Shown piece by piece: positions 12,101 through 24,400 of a stretch of 64,000 nucleotides of DNA; the stretch's first letter is position 1; each line of letters starts with the position of its first letter. This DNA is from Petunia secreta (taxonomy: Eukaryota > Streptophyta > Magnoliopsida > Solanales > Solanaceae). The stretch lies in assembly GCA_029990175.1 (NCBI GenBank), contig JARKIP010000033.1:13623001-13687000 (forward strand), read 5' to 3'. The position numbers and the translations under genes are program-made. A model generated the notes under the pieces. That model was not told the DNA's origin. It searched no databases and was given only the letters and a program-made list of their open reading frames with translations.

Positions 12101-15100
12101 CTTTCTTCTCAAGGTTGTTTTCATGCAAATTCCTTCTGGCTACAATAGCCACCTTCTCCTACACTTGCCGTGACCACCCCCCTTCCCCCCACACGCTCCA
12201 TCATCCCTCACCCTCCCATTGGCCAGAACCTCCCCCACCATCCAAGGGCACTGTTTCTCTTTTCCTTATGCATCTTTATCTTCTTTTTCTTGGCTGTTTC
12301 ATCCTATGAAATTTACTGGTCGTGCAAATTTCTTTCTTCTTCGGCGCATTTTCTCACCTACCTTTTAGCTTTTCTTATTCAGTTTCCATCTAACTCCCTC
12401 CGTCCTAATTTATGTGGCATCATTTCCTTTTTAGTCTGTCCCAAAAAGAATGTCACACTTCCTTATTTGACAACTATTTAATACATCATCTCTACTTTAC
12501 CTTTGTTGGGCCCTACTTACTTTAAAAGTTACCAACAACTTTTTAATTACTCCAATTTTCTCTTTCTTACTTTTTCAAGGGTAAATTTGAAATTTCCCAA
12601 GGTCAAGCTCTATTTCTTAAACTCCGTTCCTGGTCTAATGGTGCCACCACATAAAATGGGACGGGGGAGTAATGTTTTTGGTTTTGGCTTAGAATGTTTG
12701 TCCTTGTACTTTTAGATTTAGTTTGTCACTTTGTCAATTTTCAGAGGTGGAGAGCTGATTAAAATTGGACGATCTACTAGTAAATGAGTCAATAATGCCT
12801 TTTAATTGTAATTCAAACTGTTCTTCAATATTCTCGATAAATCTGTGAGCCTTTTGAATACTTCTTCCAATATATACCTCTAATGGAAATTCAGACAAAT
12901 CAGTCTTTAAAATGTAGGGATATCTATAGACTAACAACTGGTATGATAGGAAGATACCAAAATTGCTTATCTATAGACTAATTGCACAAGTATCCAAGCC
13001 AGACTTCTGGTGGTTCTTACCTAGTTTGTTTTTTATCATGTTTTCAAAATACTTTGTTTTGTTTTCAAAATATTTTTTTTCCTTAGCCGAGGGTCTATCG
13101 GAAACAGCCTCTCCACCTTGGTGGGGGTAAGGTCTGCGTACACCTCACCTTCCCCAGACCTTACTTGTGGGATTACACTGGGTATGTTGTTGTTGTATTC
13201 AAGCCAGACTTCAACTACTTCAAAAGCACTTTCTTTTGTCAAAATATATTCCACTAAGAAATGAATCATGGTGTAAATAGAAAATTTGTAGAAGATGTAG
13301 GATCCTTATTAGATGTCATTGAAAATCTACAAGGGCCGCATGGCTAAGTCTTTTGTTTTTTTTTTTTTTTTTTGGGTTCAGACCCACATGATGCAAGTAT
13401 ATGTCTTAGCACTAACTTTGTGTTACAGAGCTAAAGCTATGCAACTCTGTTACCAATTTCAAAAACAAAACAAAAAAGAAAGGGACCATGGAACTCAACC
13501 TCAAAAGTTAGTTGAAGAGGAAGGAGAAAGATCTCATTTCCTGCACTAATGTGGGATACATAACACCCCCTTACGCCTAGGACTGGAAATTGTAGCGTGG
13601 ATAACATATACTGGAACCGAACATTGGCCAAGAATAGGAATGAGTCTAGCTCTGATACCATAATAAGAACTAGATCTTCGGCGTAACTCAACCTAAAAAG
13701 CTAGCTCAAGATGTGAGTATTGCCCAATACTCATTTAAGGAAACAACAACCCATTTCATGCATCAATATGGGACACTCAACATATACTACAAGTTAGTCT
13801 GAAGGGAGCGTAATTTACATAGTAGATTCATATAGCCGACCCAACTGCTTTGGATGGATGATTAATTGACGAAAACTCGCAAACAATATACTATAGAACA
13901 ATGAAAAAGAAATAAATTTATTAAGTATGGTTTTCAGCTTATTGAAAGGATTGACAGTAATGAAAACTCTAGATGAACAGCTATATAGGAAGTTCTCACA
14001 GATCTGACTTGTAGGAATGTATAGTACTACATAAGTACTCAATTGCATAGGTATTTTCAATTCGATTCTCTGCTTCAAATTGTAAGGCACCTCAAAGCTT
14101 AAGAAGATATGTAATTTCTTACAGTGGTGATAACAATCAAGACTTTCTCTAGATCATTCTGCTCAATCAATGACCTCCATCTCTTCTTCTAACAGAATAA
14201 GGTAAACATTTGCCGCAGTTTCAACCAACAAGTATGAAAATAGATTAAGCAAGACGATAACAGATCACTGAAACTTAAACGTGTTTGAAAAGGGTTAAAT
14301 AATGGTAGATAACCCTCCTGACCAGCTAACTTCTCCAAGGGTGTAACTAATTTAGAAGCACTAGTTTACTACTAGACTCTACATTTCAATTCTCACACAC
14401 ACACATTACTCCATCAAAAATATAAGGTTATTTTCACTCTAAAAAATCATCCAGAACAAAGCACTTTGACGAGCACAACAAAACAAAAGTGAAAGGAAAA
14501 AGAAATGGGACAAAAGAATAAATTGGAAAGAAAGGATAGACAACTATTTAAACGAGGTAATTAGTCATTTTAGCATGGTTTTTCCTCTTTCTATAAAGTA
14601 TCATTTTAGTAATTTCTGATAATTTGATTAAAAAAACTAGCCATTTCACTCTAGTCCATATTCTTGATAAAGGGCATGTGCAGAGGGTATAGGAAGATAG
14701 AAGTAGCAAAATAATGGATAGACTAAACCACGAGGAAGTGTTTGTAAAGGATCTCCTACCTCTTTTGGTCTTTTTATGGAAATGCAGCCAGCCAGATCTC
14801 TTATAAGGTTGATCCACTTCTCATTTTCACTTTGATCTCCATCTCGTGCAAGAATCTGATCATAGGATGGAATCCTCATCATCAAAACCATATCTAAAAA
14901 GGTAATAATATAAGAAGATTTCCAGAAGCATAGTCTGAAAATTCTTCACCTTTCCCATTTCCAGATCACCAACACATTCGCAGAATGCTTGAAATGCAGC
15001 CAGTAGTGCACTAGGGATGGTACGAAACAAGTTAGGTAACTGTAATATAGACTGTTTTAGAAAATCTTTTGATAACCATGTACAAAAAGTGAGTTTTCTG

Positions 15101-15494
15101 GCACACTACCGCAGTGGTTCTACTTCACCAGTACTAGCTAAGCCATGACAGCTGCCCAGTTGAAGTGTTAGCGTCGCAAGAACGGAAGCATAACTTTGCT
15201 CAACTGCTTTTTTACCAACTTTACCACCACCCCTGATGGATGGGAAAGAATTGTTACGGCAACGAATTCAACAAGACAGAAAAGGAAAAGACAAAGCAAT
15301 TGAAAAAAATACCTGAAAAATGCAGTAAGAGCAACAATAGCAGCTCTTGCAATATTTTCTTCTACATTACTATCAACTGCATGGCCAGAACTTTCATCTT
15401 GGCCCAGATCCCCTCCAAGAGTAGGCATCTGATTGATGACAGACATGACATGATCCAGAAACATGTATGAAAGTACTGAATGCTGTGAGAACAC
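6191..15494 (-). CDS. SGR6: SGR6 exons 38-51 (residues 1231-1729)
   Basis: Exons: 15313-15494, 15110-15232, 14950-15010, 14760-14855, 11243-11343, 10810-10915, 10321-10434, 10168-10242, 9398-9496, 7979-8050, 7819-7904, 7648-7741, 6456-6563, 6191-6373. Landmarks are [167 protein letters not shown] and AFDAPWPVVQANAVYLCSSV. The last exon ends HESEYVRRL then TGA. No clear AATAAA was found beyond the stop; the 3' UTR enters the duplicated segment near 6137. Confidence 0.93.
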
Positions 15495-18400
15495 CTATTC
15501 AAGACAAGTAAAAAGCGGCACTCAATGGTCACTGAATCCAGATAGATGAAACTAGAACACCGATGAAGAACACGAAATAAATGGTTAATAACGATATAAT
15601 AAAGATTCTGGTAAGCATGATCATGTTAAAAGATTTAGATTTTAGGTTATTTTGAAACACCACGATGACTTTTGTTGTCCTGTATTATAGCATTTCTTCT
15701 TTCTTTCATGGCATAGTTTCAAGCCATTAGTGTTACCAACAAAAGTTTTGATATATTGAGAATCTTAGAGTTTCCTAGGCGACGTATAAGCTAGAAAGAG
15801 AAGAATTTTGCAGCAAGCCAAGCTAGAAAGATTACATTCCAATCATGCACTTCTGGAGTTCGCTCTAAAAGTGTTTCACCTCAGTTAACCTATGTTGGTA
15901 GGATAGTTCAAAAATGGCACCAAACTCTTGTCGGACTCTCCTAAAATGCAAGTCGTATCCCAACACCCGAACATTTAATTAATTAATTTTTAAAAAAAAA
16001 AAAAGTGTCATAATTACACTATATTCATCGGTAATAACTTATTAAATAGGAATCAAATTATATTACATTGTTAACTTAGAATAAAAGTACTTTTTAACAT
16101 TCTTAACTAACAAATTTTCATATATATTATTCTTATATAATTACTAGCTCGATACCTAAAATTTAAGCGATGACGAACCCGACATCTAGATCCGCACCCT
16201 TGTTGGATACCCGCAGGCCGCACCCGAGTCTAACTAGCTTATAAGCACATCTTGGCTTATCTACACATGCAGAAAACTCTAAAGTGCTTATACACCAAGT
16301 GCTTATAAACCAAAAGCCATGGATTGGTCACCCCCAACTTATCGCTTTTTAGCTTATAAGCACTTTGGGTAAGCCTTTTCTACTATTTTAACCCTAATGT
16401 TTCTTCTTCTTTTTTTTTTTTTTTTTTGAAATTGATAACATTATATAACTTTAATCTCTATAGCACAAAGTTAGTGCTAAGAGCATATACTTACAACATT
16501 AGAAGTCTGAAGCACCCAAAAAGTCAAAAACTAAGCCATATGACCCTTACAAATTTTCAATGACATCTAATAAGGATCCTACATCTTCTACAAATTTTTC
16601 TTTACACCAGAAATGAAACAAAAATAGACAATTCATCCTAATCTTCTGCTCCGGGCTAGATGTGACTTCAAAACATCTAGAATTTCTTTCCATCCAAATT
16701 GTCCACCAAATGCATGCAGGAATAATGCTCCACCAGTGTTTCTGATGAATCATTTCTCTCTGATTATTCCAACACTCAAGAAGTTCACCAGTCGATCTTG
16801 GCATTGACCACCTTAAGTTCTTCATGTTTAAAAACAGTTGCCACAACCCATATGTAACCTGGCAGTGAAGAAACAGATGACTGTTGGTTTCATTTGCTTT
16901 TCCACATAGATAACAGCTTGAACACAACTGCATCCCTCTTCTCTTCAGGTTCTCCAGCCAACAGAAACAAACAACCTTAAAAGGTGCTTACATCTTCCAC
17001 AAATGTTTTCAATGCCATACTTCATTTCGTTGTCCTGAATTGTTAAGTACCGCGTAGGCTGACTTCACAGAAAAGAAGCCTTTGTTGTCCCTCTTCCATA
17101 GTAGTCTATCTTCCTGATCAGAGGTACCCTTGAACTGTTCCAGCAGCTTAAGAAATTCAGCTAGTCTATTCACCTCCCAGTCATTTAAAAATCTTCTAAA
17201 TGTCACATTCCATCACTGTTGGCTCCACAACTCAGCTATTGAAGCATCTGGTTGCTGCACCAAGTTAAAAATGTCAGGAAACAACTCTTTTAAAGGTCCA
17301 TGTCCCATCCAGTCATCATACCAAAATGAGATGTTCATCCCATTTCCCACCTTGAAGCCCACGTTGTTTGAGAAAGTTGGCCAGGGATTTCTAATTGACT
17401 TCCACACGCTAACTCCATAGCTGGTTGAAACTGTTTTAGTGCACCACCGACCCTCTTCACCATATTTTACAGAAACCACATCTATCCACAAAGTGTTGTC
17501 TTCCAAGGAAAATCTCCATAACCATTTCATCATTAAACTTCTATTCTGATGCCTTAAGTTTTTGATACCTAGGCCCCCTTCCTTTTTGTCACAAGTCAGA
17601 GTCTTCCACTTCACCAAATGATAACCTCTCTTCTCTCCATTACAGAAACCACATCTTTCCACAAAGTGTTGTCTTCCAAGGAAAATCTCCATAACCATTT
17701 CATCATTAAACTTCTATTCTGATGCCTTAAGTTTTTGATACCTAGGCCCCCTTCCTTTTTGTCACAAGTCAGAGTCTTCCACTTCACCAAATGATAACCT
17801 CTCTTCTCTTCATTACCCTGCCAAATGAAATTCCTCCTAATAGTATCAATTCTTTTCTCAATTTTTGCAGGTATTGGAAATAAAGACATCATATGGGTTG
17901 GGAGAGCATCCACGACACTATTTACCAGAGTAACTCTTCCCCCCAAAGATAGATAATTGCCTTTCCATCTAGATAGCCTTTTTTCACGCCTCTCTATAAC
18001 TTCATTCCAGATTTCCTTTGACTTGTTCTTTGCTCCCAAAGGCAAACCCAAATATTTAGTTGGAAGGGCTCCTATCTCACATCCCAAGATCCCTGCCAAG
18101 CACTGAATGTTTGAGACTTCATTCACGGGGAAAATCAAACTTTTACTCCAGTTGACATGAAGGCCAGAGACTCCAGTTGAAACTTTAACCCTAATGTTTC
18201 TTCTGAACCTCAAATATACTTTCTAAAACAAAACCCCTAACTATCTCTTCATTCCATCTCAACCATTCATCTTTTTCTATTAAAAAATATTTTTAATTTA
18301 TTTTTTTATTGTAAACAGTTTTTAAGCTCGTTTCAGTCATTTAACAGAAAAAGAGTTTACCAGCACTTTTTTACCAACATAAAACTGCTTATTATTAGTA

Positions 18401-21400
18401 CTTTTATCCAAACACATAATTTATTTACAAAATCAGTTTCAACACTGGTCAGTGCATACTTATCAGCTACTTTCAATCAGCAAACCAAAACATTTTATAT
18501 TGCATTGCAGATTAATCCTACAACACACCAAGGCAGATCTGGAGAATGAAAAAACATGGCAGCAGACAACAGTTTAGGATACTCACATGGAACGCATCTT
18601 GTATTGGCCACCCACCGCGTAATCTAGATATGTCTTTTGTGGCAATGTCCCTTCTTGCAGCAGCTAAAACTTCAGCAAAAACAACTTTTGAGCTCGTGTT
18701 CTCCGCAAGGGAACATATCTTCTCTCGGTTAAAGAAAACACTGATGACAATCAACACACCAAAACAATACAAAATGCGAACAAGGAGTCCACATAGCAGT
18801 GAAGCAACAGGAAAACGTAGATAAGCTAGCCATAATGTGTAGCAATTCTATTTCACTGGTTAGAAAGTAATTGCAGGAAAGATACAGCACCAAGAGCCTC
18901 CTGACGTAAATACTTCTCAGTCACATGAATTACTGCGGAGAGCAATGATTGTGTTGTTCTGTTGGCATAAAAACATAAACCAAAGTTAAACAACTGCAAA
19001 CCCTTGCCAATGCTTTCTATCAGCATCAGACCTAGTTTATGATTATTTTGACAGAGAATACCTTGCAATATCCGTCTCATTCAGCTCATTCCCTCTCTCT
19101 GTAACAAACTCATTAATTGCTTGTATTGCACCTTCTGCCGATTGCTTGATCTTGTCACATATAGCACCTGAGCAACCATGCAGAGCAGTAGCAACCTGTA
19201 CATATCGAGATAACATGAGGCTGCAGAGAATGCAAAACAGACCAGCATTTTATAACAAGCTAAATGATACCTCATCCTTTGTCAGCAAGATGCAAACAGA
19301 TGAAACGACCCTGTTAAACACCTCCGATGGATCAATTGAAGCATCCTGAAAATATGAACTCGTGTTCAGAAGCAAAAAGGTTTCTACATTGAAGATGCAA
19401 AGAGAAGTAAAAGTACTAGTGTATAACGGCGCTCTCTCATTAAAGACTAAGGTATGTCAGCTTCTCTTAGTTTACTATTCTTTCAGCTAGCAAAGTTTTC
19501 AAAAGAAACAAAAGAAAATAAACGAAGCATTACAGGAAAACTCACACTTCTTAGGATAGCTATAACATCCTCAAGGGAAGACAAAGCACAATAGGATAAC
19601 TCAATGTCACTGCTGAAACTAGAATTTACGGGCCTTGGAAGTGACAGAGATGTACTGAAATATAAATGAAGTATCTGCCAGGAGAAAACCATCAAAATTT
19701 GTTAGATCTGAAGAAACAAAGAAGAAATACACAACGAATTCTGCACGCTAATCGCATTGGCCAACTTAAATTCATTGGAATGTGTTGGAGCTTACCTGAA
19801 TAGAAACTTTTCGAACTTCAGAATTTGTATCTACACATCGTGGAAGATACATCATTGTACGCTCTCCCAAGCGCAAAGCATCACGGCTCGGTAAAGCAAA
19901 TGCAGCTATTATCGAGCAAAAAGTATCATGTCAGTAGAAAAAAATCCAGTATGAAACATATGCAAAAGAATACTTACACGGCAAATTAGATAAGGTGTGA
20001 TGTAGAGCACGGTCAGTTTTCTCTCGGTGAGTGCAAGTTCCCCGACAGCCAAGCGCACAGTATCCGCTGATACAAATCATCCGAAACTTGAGAAGCAGCT
20101 CATGAGCTGCAAGACACCCTCTTTTCCTCTGGTAGTCCAATGAAGAGGAAACATACAGATCCACCTTTCTCAATATGTGCAATAATTGCTCTGCTCGACT
20201 TCTTCCATCCTCTCCGCTATTAATACGAAAACAACAGAAAAATCAGATGAGAAAAGAAAAAAAAAAAACACAAAAAACTTGGTGTATGGTCTATTTGACT
20301 GCAATCAATGCGTACATTCATGTTCTCCTGTACCAAGAAGACATCATAATCATGGATACAATCTTCTAATCTAATCAGCCACTATTGAAGGTATGGCAAA
20401 GCAGTTTTAAAGATGCGTGTCTAAGTCAGTCTACAGCATGCAGTGCACCATGCAGCTCTGCTTTCTGAAAATTCCCAAAACATTCTTCTGCATTTTGTTG
20501 AGCACAAATTTCAATATAAACTGAACAGTTGCTAGATTTTAAAATACTGATGGGGTTTAGACAACTTGGTGGGCACTACCTGCAAATTTTTTTTTGCATA
20601 TGCTCAAGCAATCCATTTCTCATTCGGGTGAACATATACTCGGAACTGCCATATGCTATAAATTATTGAGATCTGAGCTTAAAGAAGCTTTACACGTAAA
20701 CGACGAGATGTAGAGTACTTTGATGATAAAGCTCATATGAAGCACCAAGAAATTGCCTTAGATGAAACTTTAGCATGATCAAGCAGCCATTGGCAGTGTC
20801 TCATGGCTAACGAAAGCACCATAAGCTAACAAAATCATTTCCATTTCACAATAAGGCTGCCGGATTCTGGAAACTGGCTATGTACTAAATAGCAACAGTA
20901 GTTATCCTTCGACGAAATTGTAAAATTTGCAGGTAGAAACAGGCAGTGGCAGTTTCCAAAGAACGGAGAGTGAGAAAACCCATCAATTGTTCAGCTTTCA
21001 GGATACAAAAGAATTAGCATGTGTAAAATCTGAGCAGAGAGAGGCCTACGCAGGCTTTAAAAGGGCAGGGACTAGCCCTAGGATTCAGTATGGCCTCTTT
21101 GTATATACAAACATGTCTGAATTGTACAAGACTGGTGTGCACCATATTCTACTAATTGAATGAGTTAGACTCCACTCGTCAGTAGCGTACGCAAGATCTT
21201 TTGTAACCAATTCGCTATTTACAGAATTGAAGAAATAAATAAATCACTGAAAGGAATGTCATGTTATTTATTACTCTAGCATGTCGAGGCACTAATCCAT
21301 TGGGTTAGGTGAACTTGGTAAGCGTTTGGCCATTGGTACCAAAAAGAATTGAAAAAGTGTTTTTGAAGTTGAGTTGAGAAATTGTATTTGGAAGTCGAAG

Positions 21401-24400
21401 TTCTGAAGTTTTGTGAGAGGGAGAAAAATTGATTTTCTGAAGAACTTGAAAAGGTGGTCAAAAGCACTTTTTGGTTTTTCAAAAACTGTTGTTGAAAAAA
21501 TCTCCAAAAACAGACAGTTTTCGGGGACAAATATGCTTTTCAAAAACTTTGAAAAAAAAAGTGAAACAGTATTCATGGTCATGGCCAAACGGGTTCTTAG
21601 TCTTGGTATAGAACAAGGTCCAACTCCATTTTACATCTCCTTTTTAAACAAAAGAGGCACAAAAAGGGAAAATTGCAAAACAAGTGCTCAGGTTGGGGTC
21701 AAACTCTAAACCTCCAAGGACCAAATACTGCACCAACCAGAGGGTCAACAAGACTTTTCGTTTTTGAGCAGTGTCGTTTCTATCATGTAGCTAATTTTTT
21801 CAAATTATTTTTACAAGTACTCTTCTTCCAACATGCACCTGCCCTGCTAGTCATCAAATATAGGCAAACAGCCATCATGTGCATCAGAAGTAATAACCAT
21901 CAAAAGTTGGAACTTTTTTTTCCATAAAGTACCATTGTGCACAAACAACCAAGTAGATTTATGTAAATTGGGCATGATGACCCCTTCTTTTTTTTTTTTT
22001 TTTTTGAATAGAGTAATCCGGTAACTTTTTATTTCTTCATGCATTGGCTAAATTAGACTTCAGGTCATTTATATATAGCATAAGTGAGTCTATTAGTTTG
22101 AGAACTGAAGATAAAATAATCTCCATACTCAATACAGGTTCTGCTAAACATTAAGAATACAGCTCAAGTAAACATTTTAAAAAGAGACAAGTTAGCCAGA
22201 AAAGAAAGTACCTAGTAATGAGAATTGTACATAGAAGAGTAATCAGATTGCCAATGAGGGGGTCAATAACGTCAGCGGGCTCATTAGGCAAGCCGAAAAA
22301 TCCAATTGTGGCCTGCCAAGTGAAAAAAGATGTTAAGAGGACAAACAAATTAAGACCACTTCACCAATGACCAAGCTCAACATTATCACCTTCATAACAA
22401 GGTTTCTTGTTTCAGTAGTCAATTTCGGCTCCACAGAAACCAGAGTAGTGCAGGCACTTAAAGCAAGCGACTGCAACTCGAAACCAATTTCCAAAAACAA
22501 GACAGAGGAAAGTAGAGTCATTAGACCATAAGAATTATGTAGAGAAATCTGATGAAGATAAGTGGAACGGCACTAAGCAAAAATCATTGGGAATACAAAC
22601 CTGAGTGCGCAGATGCTCAATGTTGGATTCAGAAAATCCATCCTCCTCATCACTGCCCATTAAAGTTAAAATATAGTCAAGTAACTGGTCTCTTCTCTTC
22701 AGCGGGAATGATATACCACTTTCAGCTGCATTTATCACTGCCTGACCTGAAGCATAATGATGCACACATAAACCTCTGTAACTTAATCAAAGAGCATGCT
22801 CACTTTTTTATTTTCATCATATGAGTGAATGATTATTGCCACGATGAAGATCATCAGCACAACCTTAATTCCAAGTTAGACGTGAGACTTCAGTCTAGAC
22901 TAAAGAAAGGAATCTCTCAGTTGTTATTGTTGAGAAAAACTATGCTGCACACCTAATAAATAAATGAAATGTCCCATCTCTAACACTTAAACTTTTAGAT
23001 GAAGTGGTCGGACAAATCATCATATTATCAAGTCAGTCAAAGGTCCGGGGTTCAAGTCTCAGCACCATCCATCAACCAAAAAACACTCCACATGCTTGAA
23101 TGAAGAAAAAAGTCAGACCCGCACGTGAGAAGCATGTTGCAAACCTACTAAGAAACTCAGGGTATGACCTCTCTAAAAAAAGCATCAAGTCATCCACACT
23201 AGCAACTGAAAAACTACACAAAAAGAAAAAATATTTGGGAGTTTTCTGATCCAAGTTCTACCCAAGTAGGTACTTCATCAAACAAGAAATAGGTGTCACC
23301 AATATAGGTGCTTTTCTAATTTATTTTCCTTTACTTTGAAAAGTATCCGTAATTCCTAAAAGAATTTAACGTTTAATATGTTTTTTCAAAGTTTGATGAG
23401 CTAAGCATTTGGCAGTCCCTCAAACAGTACAGATTTCTCTCTCTTTTTTTATTTTCCTAGGATAAGATATGTATCTTTTGATAAAGTAATAATTTTATTA
23501 ATGCTTGGGCTAAAAAGCCCGTATACAAGTATTTTTAAAAAAAAAAAAAAAAAAAAAAAAGAAGTATAAAACCTACAAAGGGAAGATTTTTTAACAACGC
23601 CACCAAATCTTTTATACAGATTGGAGACCTATAGGGGATAACATGCTACTTCTTATATGAGCAAAATCACTTCTACACCCTCAAAAGGCTCTCCTACTCA
23701 TTTCCATCCACATAACCCACATAAGTGTAAACGGCGAAACTTCCATGCTCTCTAGCTCCTCCTCCTAACCATGTTCTAACAGGACAGAAACTTCCATGCC
23801 CTCTACTTCCTCCTCCTAACCATGTTCTAACTGGACAGAAACTTCCATGCCCTCTAGCTCCTCCTCCTAACCATGTTCTAAGTGTAAAATCGAGTTCTTC
23901 TTTGATCATTGTGTTTTTCAGGATCTTCAAACAGGGAAGAGGATTGGCAGTGGTAGATTGCATGATGGCTTATACATGATTGATGAAAGTAGAGACTCGG
24001 TAAAGCACCTTTTGGAGGAAATAAGGTTGTCAACCAAGAAATAGTTCAGTGGCACAGGCGGCTGGGGCACCCATCTTGTTTTGTGTTAAAGAAGTTATAT
24101 CCTAGTTTGTTTTCAAAGACTGAGTTTGAAACTTTGGTTTGTGATGCTTGTGAATTTGCCAAACATACAAGAAACTCTTATCCTTTGAGTGATAATAGAA
24201 GTACAACTCCTTTTACGACTTCATTCTGATGTATAGGGTCCTACTCAAACAACTTCTTTGTCGGGAAGTCGATGGTTTGTTACTTTTATTGATTGTTGTA
24301 CTAGGATGACTTGGGTGTATTTATTAAAGGCCAAAAGTGAAGTGTTTTCTTGCTTTTAATTGTTTCATAAAATGATTTGTACTCAATTTGAGGGTAAGAT

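Larger units (their letters stand above)
16240..18470. mobile_element. Older AT-rich element split by the LINE
   Basis: Left flank (16240-16407) is rich in AGCTTATAAGCAC-type words and right flank (18205-18470) carries related words such as AACTGCTTATTATTAGTACT. Joined across the LINE they look like one older non-autonomous DNA element. Termini and target duplication were not resolved. Confidence 0.35.

Noticed and set aside
12115..12481. Frames over a pyrimidine-rich stretch
   Set aside because: Low-complexity intron sequence and a Stowaway MITE.
20927..21163. 78-codon + strand frame
   Set aside because: Within SGR6 intron 30; no homology recognised and no splice or promoter context.
23694..23963. 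Glycine-rich repeat protein on the - strand
   Set aside because: It is created by the 51-bp triplication at a transposon junction.
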